Below, piece by piece: positions 26,950 to 35,656 of a DNA stretch of 64,000 nt. Both the position numbers and the translations under genes were made by a program. This stretch comes from Lentisphaerota bacterium (GTDB lineage Bacteria; Verrucomicrobiota; Lentisphaeria; Victivallales; Victivallaceae). The notes beneath the pieces were generated by a model. The model was not told the DNA's origin and ran no database searches. It saw nothing but the letters and a program-made list of their open reading frames with translations. The stretch is from positions 1,240,001-1,304,000 of the forward strand of contig CP071032.1 in NCBI GenBank assembly GCA_017134815.1. The letters run 5' to 3'. Within the stretch, counting starts at the first letter, position 1, and each line of letters opens with the position of its first letter.

Positions 26950-27978
26950 TTAATAATAGTTATCATTCCTAATAGTGGAACTCCTTGTTATCAGATGAGT
27001 TGACAGAACCTGCTTTCTTGCCGGCAAAATTGAATATGGGTTTCCAATTCTCGATAACAGTGTGACAGCAGCCTGCCTGCCGATACCGGACGCGTCCTGA
27101 AAAACGGTTGAAATCGGAACCGCAGCAATTTCAGTAGCAAAAGTTGCCGAAAACCCCATTACCGCAACCTCTGAAGGAATATTTATATTTTTACGGGTTA
27201 ACGCCTTATAAGCTCCAATTGCCAAAGGATCATTAAAACAGAATACCGCATCCATATCAGCCTCAGCATTCAACAACTTTTCTAAACCGCAAACTCCTGA
27301 ATTGACATCTGAACCTGCTGCGACAATAAGCTCTTCCGAAATTTCTAATGAGTTATCAAGCAAGGCCTGTTGATAACCGCGGCGGCGCTCAAGTGAGACC
27401 CAGGATTCTGACCTTGAGGTAAGATGAGCAATTCTGCGACAGCCCTGCAATATCAAGTGACTGACGGCATTATATGCCCCCTCATAATCATCGACGACCA
27501 CCGAATCTGCATTTATATCAGGAATCATGCGATCCATGAAAACCAGAGGGCATTTTTGCTTTAGAATAATACTGGCCGCCCTTGAACTCTCTTTTACAGT
27601 AGCCGGACTCCAGATGATACCATCCACCTGACGCTCCAGCAAAGCAGAAATATCGTGGAATTCCTTAACTGAATTTTCATAAGTACAACATAAAAAAATT
27701 CGATAGCCGTTATTGGAAAAAACCTCTTCAGCAGCACACAGCATTGCAGGAAAAATTGTATGTTCAATGTGTGGCAGCACTATCCCGATAGTCATTGTCC
27801 TGCTGCGATTCTGATAGTCCCCAGCCAGTCTGACAGGCACATATCCCATCGTGTCAGCAATCTTCAATAGCTTCAATCTAAGCTCCTTGCTAACTCCAGG
27901 CTTATTGTGAACCGCACGCGATACCGTCATTATCGAAACGCCTGCTTTTTCAGCAACATCCTTCAGGCAAACCCTCAT
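26950..27978 (-). CDS. LacI-family transcriptional regulator
   Basis: 342 aa from the ATG at 27978, preceded by GGAGGAGGAG. The N-terminal helix-turn-helix is LKDVAEKAGVSIMTVSRAVHNKPGVS. It is followed by the hinge and a periplasmic-binding-protein-like sugar domain (ADSVVVDDYEGAYNAVSHLI, DAVFCFNDPLAIGAYKAL). A 14-bp perfect palindrome about 110 bases upstream is a likely operator, suggesting autoregulation. No sugar operon adjoins, so the effector is unknown. Confidence 0.9.
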   Translation of the reverse strand: MRVCLKDVAEKAGVSIMTVSRAVHNKPGVSKELRLKLLKIADTMGYVPVRLAGDYQNRSRTMTIGIVLPHIEHTIFPAMLCAAEEVFSNNGYRIFLCCTYENSVKEFHDISALLERQVDGIIWSPATVKESSRAASIILKQKCPLVFMDRMIPDINADSVVVDDYEGAYNAVSHLILQGCRRIAHLTSRSESWVSLERRRGYQQALLDNSLEISEELIVAAGSDVNSGVCGLEKLLNAEADMDAVFCFNDPLAIGAYKALTRKNINIPSEVAVMGFSATFATEIAAVPISTVFQDASGIGRQAAVTLLSRIGNPYSILPARKQVLSTHLITRSSTIRNDNYY

Positions 27979-28088
27979 TACTCCTCCTCCACCTAAATTA
28001 ATATGCAAAAATACGTTAATTTCACGTTAATTCAGTGAACACTAATATTTAAAGCTTGAAAATACAGTTAAACAGGCAAGAATACAAC

Positions 28089-28102
28089 AGTTAGCGCTAA
28101 CT
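28089..28102. promoter_or_regulatory. LacI-type operator palindrome
   Basis: AGTTAGCGCTAACT is a perfect 14-bp palindrome with the central CG typical of LacI-family operators, 111-124 bases upstream of the lacI-type start. A degenerate half-like match (GAAAGCGTTA, 28131-28140) lies nearby. Confidence 0.55.
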
Positions 28103-28279
28103 TTTTCAAGCATCATTTGGGACTAGTGGTGAAAGCGTTAGAAAAACCAGCGATGCCTGTGTATATCGTAAAAATACTGTGTGGGGCCGGCAATTAAGAA
28201 TTTCATTCATTGAGGATATTATTATCCTGCAGACGCTGCCGGCAAACAGATTAAGTTTTATCTCGAGAGGAGAAACATA

Positions 28280-28314
28280 AAGGACCTGACCATTCATGTA
28301 TTGGTCAGGTCCTT
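28280..28314 (-). terminator. Terminator hairpin after methyltransferase
   Basis: AAGGACCTGACCA pairs perfectly with TGGTCAGGTCCTT (13 bp) around a 9-nt loop, just after the minus-strand stop at 28324. The T-tract is short (TTTATGTTT). Confidence 0.7.
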
Positions 28315-28323
28315 GCCATTTAC

Positions 28324-29046
28324 TTATTTCTGAGCTCCGTAGGCTGCGAAGCAGGAATTTTTATGCAGAATTTCAACTTTTTTAAAACCGACCTGGCGCA
28401 GCAAATCAAGCTGCCAGGTCACGGGGCGCGGAGTGTCTTCTTTTTCAATATAGGCGAAAACCTTTTCTTTATATTCATCACCACCAATCCCCTCCAGGTA
28501 ATCACCATAACGGTTCCACATCATATCATACACCTGCGGGATTTCCTGAGTGACAATGTCAGTAATCCAGATACTGCCGCCCGGTGCACATAACTGGAAA
28601 AGTCTTGAGAAAACCTGTTTCCAGTCAGCATCATCCCGTAAATGGTGCAAAACCGCAGCTGCAATAATAATATCATAATGGTTTTCTGGCAGTCCTGCAG
28701 TTCGAATATCTTCGTGGAAAATACGAACCTTACCAGAGTTAACCGCTGAGACTCTTTCGCGGGCTTTTTCAAGCATAGGCATGCTTAAGTCCAGTAAGTC
28801 ACAGTTCAAAGGGCTTAGCCTATTTAACAGTTTGAGTGTATTATTGCCGGCTCCACAACCGATATCAAGGACATTAGAAGCATGCGGAGCAATTGCAGCG
28901 GCAGCTTCTGTTATCAACTCCATTGCGATAGGCGCATCTATAGTTGACTGCTGTCCGGTCTTAAGAGATGAAAAGCGTTCTACGTCGGAATCAAAGCGCT
29001 TTCGAATGTCTTCATTTGTCGACTTCTTAGAAAAATTGTATTTCAT
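28324..29046 (-). CDS. Class I SAM-dependent methyltransferase
   Basis: 240 aa from the ATG at 29046. SAM motif I is VLDIGCGAGNNTLKLL, followed by LLDLSMPMLEKARERV (motif II Asp) and YDIIIAAAVLHHLRDDADWK (motif IV/post-motif). The fold is a methyltransferase of the UbiE/Trm-like small-molecule group. The substrate cannot be inferred; it stands alone between the LacI regulator and tRNA-Ala. Confidence 0.85.
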   Translation of the reverse strand: MKYNFSKKSTNEDIRKRFDSDVERFSSLKTGQQSTIDAPIAMELITEAAAAIAPHASNVLDIGCGAGNNTLKLLNRLSPLNCDLLDLSMPMLEKARERVSAVNSGKVRIFHEDIRTAGLPENHYDIIIAAAVLHHLRDDADWKQVFSRLFQLCAPGGSIWITDIVTQEIPQVYDMMWNRYGDYLEGIGGDEYKEKVFAYIEKEDTPRPVTWQLDLLRQVGFKKVEILHKNSCFAAYGAQK

Positions 29047-29246
29047 TTGTACCTGCCCCTTAAAAATATAATATATACACAAAAGATAAAAGACCTTCTT
29101 TATATTACAAGCCGGGTCAGGTTAATGTTCAATCTGGTGAAAATTTCAGAAAGCCCGTATGCAGTGATAATTTTCATTATTTTTTTAAGAACGCTGCTTG
29201 ATTTTATCCTTGAAAGCTGTATTCTAATGGCTCACGAACGTGAAAT

Positions 29247-29323
29247 GGGGCATTAGCTCAGTTGGCTAGAGCACCACACTGGCAGTGTGGGGGTCATCGG
29301 TTCAAGTCCGATATGCTCCACCA
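29247..29323 (+). tRNA. tRNA-Ala (GGC)
   Basis: Cloverleaf with acceptor GGGGCAT/ATGCTCC, D-loop TAGCTCAGTTGGCTAGAGC, anticodon loop CTGGCAG (anticodon GGC), T-loop GGTTCAAGTCC, discriminator A and encoded CCA. Confidence 0.95.
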
Positions 29324-29586
29324 TTTTTATCCTTTCATCACTTGCAGACTTCCAAGTTTTTCTAAATCACAGCGTTTCTTATACTTGTTTGACGTAAAGT
29401 TTGACAAAGCGTCTGCAAATATAGTGTAACATAGCCTGCAAAAGCATACATTAAATTTGGATCAAAAGTGTCTTCCATTAACATTTCAGTTTGTCGCCTT
29501 GATTCCATATTTTAACGATGTAGAATAGGGAAAACGGGCCTGAAAAGGCATTTTTTCAACCAAATACTTTTTAACACAGGAAAGAG

Positions 29587-30321
29587 ATGAAAAAGAAATT
29601 TATCATTGTTCTGGGCTTTCTGATTTTTACTGCCGGCATGGTTGTCAGCGCCTGCATTATTTCACGTTTTATTGTAAAGGTGGAACAGGCGGACACGATA
29701 TCAGTGAAAGGCTTTGCCGAAACCCCGGTGATTTCAGATTACGGGACAATGAACATCACAGTCAAAGCTGAAAATGAAAAACTTGAAGCTGCGGTCAGAC
29801 AGCTTAAGGAAAACGTTAAAACTGTAAAAGCACAGCTTGTCAAAGCCGGCTTCAAACCTGATCAGATTGAAATTAAGCCATTTACGGTCAACAACGAAAA
29901 AGTCTATGATGAATCAAAAGGCAAATACATAGAAGTAAAGCCACAAAAACTGCGCCTGTCACAAGAGCTTAACATCAGTACCGGCAATGTAAAACTTCTC
30001 AAAGACAGCTCCATATCCATCCAGAACTGCATGGGCAATGGAATCATGCTGGATGTTTATGGCCCCTTCTTCTACGTTTCAGACCTCAGCAAGGTAAAAC
30101 TTAAACTCATGGCTGATGCGACAGCCAATGCCGCAAAACGCGCCCGGGCTATTGCCGGTCGCGGCGGAGCCTCTCTCGGCAAAATCGTCAAAGCATCGCA
30201 AGGGGTTTTTCAGGTAAACCGTCCTAATGACACAACCTCTTCCTCTTATGGCAACTACGATAAAGAGACCATAGAAAAATCTGTCAGGGCTGTTGTTTCG
30301 ATAAAGTACAAACTAAAATAA
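29587..30321 (+). CDS. SIMPL (DUF541) domain periplasmic protein
   Basis: 244 aa with an N-terminal membrane anchor or signal (IIVLGFLIFTAGMVVSACII) and then one SIMPL/DUF541 domain: ISVKGFAETPVISDYGTMNITV, then QLVKAGFKPDQIEIKPF, LMADATANAAKRARAIAGRGG and a closing VVSIKYKLK. The family is envelope-located and of unclear function; the E. coli relative YggE affects oxidative stress tolerance. AGGAAAGAG precedes the ATG and a strong terminator follows, so it is monocistronic. Confidence 0.88.
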   Translation: MKKKFIIVLGFLIFTAGMVVSACIISRFIVKVEQADTISVKGFAETPVISDYGTMNITVKAENEKLEAAVRQLKENVKTVKAQLVKAGFKPDQIEIKPFTVNNEKVYDESKGKYIEVKPQKLRLSQELNISTGNVKLLKDSSISIQNCMGNGIMLDVYGPFFYVSDLSKVKLKLMADATANAAKRARAIAGRGGASLGKIVKASQGVFQVNRPNDTTSSSYGNYDKETIEKSVRAVVSIKYKLK

Positions 30322-30341
30322 CAGTCAAACAGCCTGTATTG

Positions 30342-30373
30342 ATGCCGGTCAGTACTGGACCGGCATTTTTTTT
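30342..30373 (+). terminator. Intrinsic terminator after SIMPL gene
   Basis: ATGCCGGTC (30342-30350) pairs with GACCGGCAT (30358-30366), followed by eight T residues. Confidence 0.9.
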
Positions 30374-30553
30374 GTGATTTCTCTGGCGACATCTACTTAA
30401 ATTTAATGAAAATTCACGCTATCAGATGTATAATATTAAATAGGACATTCGCGACGTTGCTGCTTATTAGACATGGCATTTTTTACAGACTTTTCAGCTC
30501 TGCAGTATGACTTCTCCATCACAAATCAGATTAAAACTATGAGGAGCCTGACC

Positions 30554-30910
30554 ATGATTGAAGTAATTAAAACTAATAACCCGCAACTGGTCGCAATGAA
30601 ATGCGATGGCCCAATTAATGAGGCTGAATTTTGTGAGGCCATGTGCGTCATGCAGGATAAATTTAAAACTAATGACAAAGTTGACTTTTACCTTGAAGCC
30701 GGGAACGTGCCTATTCCTGAAATGAAAATTTTGCGGGAAGATATTAAAATGGCTGTGGAATTCGGAGATAAAATAGGCAAAATTGCTTTAGTAACATCCC
30801 AGATCTGGATGAAAATGTATTTCACAATGATGACCTCAATTTTTGAAATTAAAGCCAGGATTTATTCTCCTGAAGAAACAGACGAAGCTAAGGAATGGGT
30901 TGACTTATAA
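30554..30910 (+). CDS. SpoIIAA-like (STAS-fold) protein
   Basis: 118 aa from the ATG at 30554 with GAGGAG 7 bases upstream; the frame extends to 30473 without a ribosome site. The pattern MIEVIKTNNPQLVAMKCDGPINEAEF, DKVDFYLEAGNV and DKIGKIALVTSQIWMKMY followed by IYSPEETDEAKEWV fits the SpoIIAA-like family (STAS-related fold), small soluble proteins of unknown role in many bacteria. It has its own terminator. Confidence 0.75.
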   Translation: MIEVIKTNNPQLVAMKCDGPINEAEFCEAMCVMQDKFKTNDKVDFYLEAGNVPIPEMKILREDIKMAVEFGDKIGKIALVTSQIWMKMYFTMMTSIFEIKARIYSPEETDEAKEWVDL

Positions 30911-30946
30911 ACTGAATTTCAGCCACCTTTCCGATAACCTCCATTG

Positions 30947-30983
30947 ATTCCGGTACGGTTTAAATCGTGCCGGAATTTTTTTT
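30947..30983 (+). terminator. Intrinsic terminator after SpoIIAA-like gene
   Basis: ATTCCGGTACG pairs with CGTGCCGGAAT (one G-T wobble), followed by a run of eight T residues. Confidence 0.9.
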
Positions 30984-31236
30984 ATTTCTGAAAAAGCAGG
31001 TGTCAGAAAAATATATAAAGAACAATGCTTTGACTTTCAAATTAATGTTGCTATATTAGTTAATTACAAAATTTAATTTAAATATATTTGAGTTTAATAA
31101 TATTTATAAAGCATTATCACAGAAAACTTTTGTTACATTATTTTAATTTGAAAAATATACTTTTCCTGTTAAAAATCTGTTCCACAAGCCTGCCTGCGAC
31201 ATTGCAAAAACAACGCTTCCAGCGTGGAGACATTTT
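30984..31236. other. AT-rich leader region, no gene seen
   Basis: Very AT-rich sequence ahead of the acyltransferase gene. I see no ORF or RNA structure; the promoter is probably here. Confidence 0.4.
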
Positions 31237-32073
31237 ATGGAGAGAAAAGTTATAAGCAACGGACTTGGGACAAGTCTGCAGTCAACGCTGCCAAAACCAC
31301 TGGCTAAATTGATTCAACCGCTTCTTTTTGCCATTCTCGGTATCAGCAAAATTGACAAAATCTATAACGGCGCCTGCAAGTTAAATATAGACAAAAACTT
31401 CGCTGAAAAACTGCTGCACAAGGATGTTATGAACATTCGGCTGGACATTTCTGAAACCGAACTGAAAAAGATTCCGACCGTAGGACCGCTCATTGTTGTT
31501 GCAAACCATCCTTATGGGGCAATAGACGGCATTGCATTGCTTGCCCTGCTGAAAAGAGTCAGGCCGGATGTAAAGTTAATGGCTAATTACATTCTGGGCG
31601 GCATCCCGGAATTGAAAGAACACTTTTTTCTCGTAGACCCTTTTGGAAATCAGGATTCTTCACGCAACAGCTTCGGTGGTGTCAGGGAAGCCTTGAAATG
31701 GGTCCGGGCCGGCCATGTACTCGGGGTCTTTCCTGCCGGAGAAGTTTCAGCATGGTGCAAAGATCGGAAAACAGTTATTGACAAAGATTGGCCGGAAGGT
31801 GTCGGAATGATTATAAAAAGCGGCAAGTGCCCGGTTCAGTGCGTATTTTTTGAGGGCAAAAACAGCCGCCTCTTTCAGCTCCTGGGAAGAATCAAGCCCG
31901 TGCTGCGGACTTTGTGGCTTGCCCGGGAATGCGACAGGTCATGCAATAATATACTGAAAATAAGGATAGGAAGTGTTATTTCCTCTGAAAAATGCAAAGG
32001 CTTCAAACCGGCTGCAAAGCTGATGAATTTTTTAAAATCCGCAACTTATGCTTTGCATAAAAAGGTAAAATAA
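31237..32073 (+). CDS. PlsC-like lysophospholipid acyltransferase
   Basis: 278 aa. The acyltransferase block I is LIVVANHPYGAIDGIALL (NH-x4-D form), block II is LVDPFGNQDSSRNSFGG, and block III is VLGVFPAGEVSAW. This matches the glycerolipid/ornithine-lipid acyltransferase family (PlsC/OlsA-like, often labelled hemolysin-related). It should add an acyl chain to a lysolipid at the inner membrane. GGAG lies 7 bases before the ATG. No partner lipid gene adjoins, so the lipid is uncertain. Confidence 0.8.
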   Translation: MERKVISNGLGTSLQSTLPKPLAKLIQPLLFAILGISKIDKIYNGACKLNIDKNFAEKLLHKDVMNIRLDISETELKKIPTVGPLIVVANHPYGAIDGIALLALLKRVRPDVKLMANYILGGIPELKEHFFLVDPFGNQDSSRNSFGGVREALKWVRAGHVLGVFPAGEVSAWCKDRKTVIDKDWPEGVGMIIKSGKCPVQCVFFEGKNSRLFQLLGRIKPVLRTLWLARECDRSCNNILKIRIGSVISSEKCKGFKPAAKLMNFLKSATYALHKKVK

Positions 32074-32554
32074 TCAACAAATAGCTGCTTTGTTGCCTTT
32101 CACCGGCCCGCATGAATTTGTGCCGATATTTATTTCAGGCGAACGAATACAGCTATCCGAAACATACAAAGACGAAACATTCTCTATCAATTACCCCGTT
32201 GACCGTCCTGATGTTAGCCGACAGCCTTTAATTCTATAATTATCTATATATCAAACATTTAAAATCTGCATTATTCAATAAATAAAAACCTGCTTTATGA
32301 TAACTTAACATTGTTTATATCCACTTTTAAAGAGTGAACCACATGTGACTGAGTGCAGCAAAGGCTCAAATTTGCCGGTTTTCCTGTCGGTTTCGGTCAT
32401 TAAAATTGCAGTCCCAGAAGAATCACTGGTGAGTGATCTGGAAAAAGAAAATAACTGAATGTCAATCAGAAGCTGCTTTGACTTTTTCTAATTCAGGCCA
32501 TAGATTTATCTATAGCAATCTTTTACCTTGGGAATATTGAGGAGGAATATTAGC
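32074..32554. other. Intergenic region with possible gene remnants
   Basis: No intact gene. A frame from about 32082 encodes some 50 residues (AALLPFTGPHEFVPIFISGE then RIQLSETYKDETFSINYP) ending in TAA but lacking a start; it reads like protein and may be a gene tail. A second short frame (GTG near 32346) encodes about 37 residues. Neither is identified. Confidence 0.3.
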
Positions 32555-33025
32555 ATGTCTTTACTGCAGCCCGGACAAATGGCGCCTGATTTTGAGCTTC
32601 CTGATCAGGAAAATATAATGACAAAACTTTCAAAGCTGCATGGAATTAAAGTTTTTATATACTTTTATCCAAGGGCAAACACTCCCGGCTGTGTAACTCA
32701 AGCCTGCATAATTCGAGATTCCTCGCAAATACTCAAGTCCAAAGGCGTTATACCCATCGGCATAAGCCCGGATACTGTAAAGCGCCAGGATAAATTCGCC
32801 AAGAAACACAGCCTCGGCTTCAAACTGCTGGCCGATACCGAACACAAGGTGGCTGAAGCCTATGGAGTCTGGGACAAAAAATCAATATATGGAAAATTGT
32901 TCTTTGGTATAATCCGTTCCTCGTTTCTTATCAATGAAGATGGCGTACTGACTCATGCCTGGTATAAAGTTGCGCCCAAAGAAACCGTTTCAAATGTCCT
33001 GAACGCATTGACGGACTTTTATTGA
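32555..33025 (+). CDS. bcp: Bcp-type peroxiredoxin
   Basis: 156 aa from the ATG at 32555 (GGAGG upstream); an in-frame TTG at 32528 is rejected. A thioredoxin-fold peroxidase of the Bcp/PrxQ group: YFYPRANTPGCVTQAC contains peroxidatic Cys46 and, five residues on, resolving Cys51. The rest (GISPDTVKRQDKFAKKHSLGFKLLAD) is typical. It reduces hydrogen peroxide and organic peroxides using thioredoxin. The nearby odd island begins after its end. Confidence 0.92.
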   Translation: MSLLQPGQMAPDFELPDQENIMTKLSKLHGIKVFIYFYPRANTPGCVTQACIIRDSSQILKSKGVIPIGISPDTVKRQDKFAKKHSLGFKLLADTEHKVAEAYGVWDKKSIYGKLFFGIIRSSFLINEDGVLTHAWYKVAPKETVSNVLNALTDFY

Positions 33026-33114
33026 GCCATTTTCAGGGGGCTGGCTCCTTCATACCCGCCCGCCTCATTCTGAACGTATGCGGCAGCGGATTCAGCCCGT
33101 ACCTCCTGGCACGC

Positions 33115-33267
33115 TCATTTTTTATAGAATTTTTTCGTTGCTATTTCAACAAAACCAAGCTTTTGGTACCAGTTTTTCAATCCAGTATTTTTTGAAATAA
33201 TTCCTATACTCACTCTTCTTATTTTTAATGCCTTTGCCTTTATGAAAATGCGATTAAACAATACTAA
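33115..33267 (-). pseudogene. C-terminal remnant of a GNAT acetyltransferase
   Basis: The minus strand directly after the stop of the 282-aa ORF reads 50 residues containing IKAKALKIRRVSIGIISKNT and GLKNWYQKLGFVEIATKKFY, then TGA. This is clearly the beta5-alpha4 end of a GNAT acetyltransferase, but no upstream part of such a gene is joined to it. The neighbouring gene ends exactly where the remnant begins, so a rearrangement joined unrelated DNA here. Confidence 0.6.
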
Positions 33268-34116
33268 CTAAAACAGTGGCCCTGAAATTTTTCCCGTAGC
33301 AATCAGCTTTTCGACTTTGCTGATTTCTTTTTTCAGGGGTGGGGTTGAACCAAGGTCACCATCGCAAACCAAAAGTTCCTTGAGGATAAATTTATTTTTG
33401 TAGTGGTCATAATAATAATGACTTGCCTTATGCACTAGTAAGTAACAGACTTGAGTCATATTTTTACCATTGTCATAAACGCATCTTACAAGGTAATTAC
33501 CGGGAGTGGTAAACCTGCGGATAATTGTGTAATGAAAAAGAGACTTAGGGCTAAACGGTCCCAAAACAAAATCAGTATCAGGCTCTAGCGTAAACCCAGA
33601 CATATTATTTTTTCTGAAAGGAATTTTCTCACAAACTTCATTTGAATTATTACTATACTTAAACTTGGACGCATTGACACAGATGATATCATTTCTTGTA
33701 TTCGGGCCTCTGTGATGCCCGCCACTTAAGAGGTAAAGTGCGTAGGGATGCATGTCTCTGAATGGTTGCTTTTCAACTCGGTTAACTTTTACAGGCGCTG
33801 GATGGAGTTTGAAAAACTTTTCAACTTTAATAATTTCTTTATCTTTAGGAGAACTGAAGCAAAAATCGCCTTCAGAATACAAAATATCAATGGCCTTTAT
33901 TTTTCCTTTAGAATAAAAGAGTTTTTTGTATTTTACTATAACTAAATAATCTTCTAAGCCTCCCTTTTTATCAAATTCTCCTGATTTCGTTGATACCAAA
34001 TATGTGGATGGCAAATTTATTTTTCTTTGAAGAATAAACTCAAAGTAAAAATACCCGTATTGATTGCATTTTATATACCCTGGGGGAAACTTTTTATTTA
34101 AATATTCTTTGTACAA
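33268..34116 (-). CDS. Uncharacterised protein, probably 5'-frameshifted
   Basis: 282 aa, no family recognised. The sequence is rich in Lys, Tyr and Phe, with a central CNxNxxGP-poor beta-type region (FTLEPDTDFVLGPFSPKSLF, RRFTTPGNYLVRCVYDNGK) that looks like an Ig-like or beta-sandwich domain near 180-235. There is no ribosome site at the first start (TTG at 34116). The frame stays open up to 34176, and a signal-peptide-like N-terminus sits in another frame at 34158-34298, so the intact protein was probably exported and about 340 aa. Base composition is more AT-rich than in neighbouring housekeeping genes. Confidence 0.5.
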   Translation of the reverse strand: MYKEYLNKKFPPGYIKCNQYGYFYFEFILQRKINLPSTYLVSTKSGEFDKKGGLEDYLVIVKYKKLFYSKGKIKAIDILYSEGDFCFSSPKDKEIIKVEKFFKLHPAPVKVNRVEKQPFRDMHPYALYLLSGGHHRGPNTRNDIICVNASKFKYSNNSNEVCEKIPFRKNNMSGFTLEPDTDFVLGPFSPKSLFHYTIIRRFTTPGNYLVRCVYDNGKNMTQVCYLLVHKASHYYYDHYKNKFILKELLVCDGDLGSTPPLKKEISKVEKLIATGKISGPLF

Positions 34117-34157
34117 TCTCAGCTGGTTTATTCTTTTTGAAGATTTGTTATTAATCT

Positions 34158-34298
34158 TTAAGCTGGTAACATTAGCTCAAAAACAAACGGGTGAATTGTT
34201 TCGAAAAAATGGTGTTTTTTCTTAATATGTGAATCATTTTCAGTTGATGCACAGCATGCTGTAGTTAAAAATAAAAAGCAAACTATCAAATTCTTCAT
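34158..34298 (-). pseudogene. Signal-peptide fragment of the adjacent frameshifted gene
   Basis: 46 residues starting MKNLIVCFLFLTTACC, a lipoprotein-like or Sec signal with Cys at the expected cleavage region. AAAGGA lies 6-7 bases before the ATG at 34298 (ATGATGATG run). The frame stops at 34158 while the downstream frame is open from 34176, so a single shift between them would give one exported protein. Confidence 0.5.
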
Positions 34299-34441
34299 CA
34301 TCATTCCTTTTGTAAAAAATACTCACTAAATAATATCTCCAAAAAAATAATTTGCAATATTATTTAATGTTGTTTGCAAATTAAGAGTAACGTAAATATT
34401 TTAAAGAAACTAATAGCAAAAATAATGTAAAAGGTGGAGTG

Positions 34442-34900
34442 GTGAAAAAAGTTCTTTGTATTGCCGTAAGTTTTCTAATTATTTCTATTATGACTTCATG
34501 TTTACCGGGAGGAATTTCCGGAGTTGCTCCAGATATTAACGGGCATGTTATTGATGCTACGTCTTTAGCTCCAATTGAAAATGCTCACATAAAATATTCA
34601 AGAGGAAAATACACGAAAGAGACAACCAGTGATGAAGACGGTAGGTTTTCTTTTGGATCAATGATCCAGTGGCATTATATAACCTATCTTGGCTCGCCGG
34701 GATTATATCCATTTCCTGACCGTATAAATTATGATTGTATAGCGATTCCAGCGTTGGTTTCAGTCAATGCAAGAGGTTACATTCCTAAGACCGTCTCTAT
34801 TTACGTAGGAGGCGGAGAAATACAAGATGGAAAACTTAAAAAGCCTAAAACAGACTACAAGTTTGATGATGATATTATTGTCAAACTATCTAAAAAATAG
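34442..34900 (+). CDS. Lipoprotein with carboxypeptidase-regulatory-like domain
   Basis: About 152 aa from tandem GTG starts (34439 or 34442) after AAAGGTGGAG. The signal VKKVLCIAVSFLIISIMTSC ends in a lipobox-like MTSC. The mature part reads INGHVIDATSLAPIENAHIK...TTSDEDGRFSFGS, the classic start of a CarboxypepD_reg/CNA-B-like beta-sandwich, ending in VKLSKK. Probably anchored in the outer or inner membrane facing the periplasm. It converges with the caspase-like gene (12 bases apart). Confidence 0.7.
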   Translation: MKKVLCIAVSFLIISIMTSCLPGGISGVAPDINGHVIDATSLAPIENAHIKYSRGKYTKETTSDEDGRFSFGSMIQWHYITYLGSPGLYPFPDRINYDCIAIPALVSVNARGYIPKTVSIYVGGGEIQDGKLKKPKTDYKFDDDIIVKLSKK

Positions 34901-34911
34901 ATTTCAATCAA

Positions 34912-35547
34912 TTAAATATCAAATCCTAATACGTTCATATCATAATAGCCTTTAAAGTACATTGTGAGAGAACGCCAATGCATGTCATGCTTACCAGCAG
35001 CACTGTAACATTGCATCATATAGATTTTTGCTAATTTATAGCCATTTTTTTTGACTAAGTTTCGTATATGTGACTGTGGTACACTTTTACCACTGCTTTG
35101 TGCTAACAGGTTTCCAGTTGGAGCATATGAATTACCGTGTCCAAAAACAACCATTCCCCATAAATTACCTTTGTGTTTTTTTAGTTTAGCTTCCAGTTGT
35201 GAAGTAGTATCAGGCTTTTCAACCATATAGCTGTAGGTGAACAAGTCAGTTCCAATAAAACGCCCAACCGTTCCGCCAATATTCACGATACGATCCCAAA
35301 TGCCATTTACAGTATTTAACGGTCTTCCACCTCTTAGCAAATCTGCTGAAATAAAAACATTAGGAACTGATACGTAATAATAAGTATCTTTGCCTTCTTT
35401 TTTATCGCCTATTACCTTTAACCATTTACCTGACTCCTTGGCATCAAGTCCGACTTCTTTTGCTAGTTTGGTTATAGAGTCATTATCTTTTGTACGATAT
35501 ACTCTTCTTGCTTTACACCTTGATTCAGAAGTAGCTTCCCAGGACAT
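34912..35547 (-). CDS. LysM-like protein with predicted caspase-fold His/Cys dyad
   Basis: 211 aa from the ATG at 35547 (GGAGG 5 bases upstream). The N-terminus (about 20-62: TKDNDSITKLAKEVGLDAKE then YYYVSVPNVF) resembles a LysM-like repeat. The C-terminal half contains GNLWGMVVFGHGNS (His137) and KLAKIYMMQCYSAAG (Cys180). A hydrophobic strand ending in HG and a second strand ending in QC-x-S/A, about 43 residues apart, is the hallmark of clan CD peptidases (caspase, gingipain, CHAT and DUF4347 folds). No signal peptide. A toxin, effector or defence-type peptidase role is inferred from motif and neighbours, not shown. Confidence 0.5.
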   Translation of the reverse strand: MSWEATSESRCKARRVYRTKDNDSITKLAKEVGLDAKESGKWLKVIGDKKEGKDTYYYVSVPNVFISADLLRGGRPLNTVNGIWDRIVNIGGTVGRFIGTDLFTYSYMVEKPDTTSQLEAKLKKHKGNLWGMVVFGHGNSYAPTGNLLAQSSGKSVPQSHIRNLVKKNGYKLAKIYMMQCYSAAGKHDMHWRSLTMYFKGYYDMNVLGFDI

Positions 35548-35656
35548 TATTTCCTCCTTTTTTATTTTTTGGTGTTGATTTTTTGCAATAATTAATTGTA
35601 AGACCATTCAGTGCCAAGTGTTAATAAGTTGACAATGAATGGTTTGTTTGTTGCGT

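Larger units (their letters stand above)
28009..28323. other. Intergenic region with operator and terminator
   Basis: No gene seen. It holds the LacI-type palindrome (28089-28102) and the methyltransferase terminator (28280-28314). Confidence 0.5.

Noticed and set aside
28106..28297. 63-aa minus-strand ORF
   Set aside because: No ribosome site and crosses the regulatory region between lacI-type and methyltransferase genes.
29343..29418. TTGCAGAC/GTCTGCAA inverted arms after tRNA-Ala as an attachment site
   Set aside because: Short 8-bp arms, no integrase nearby and no repeat of the tRNA 3' end.
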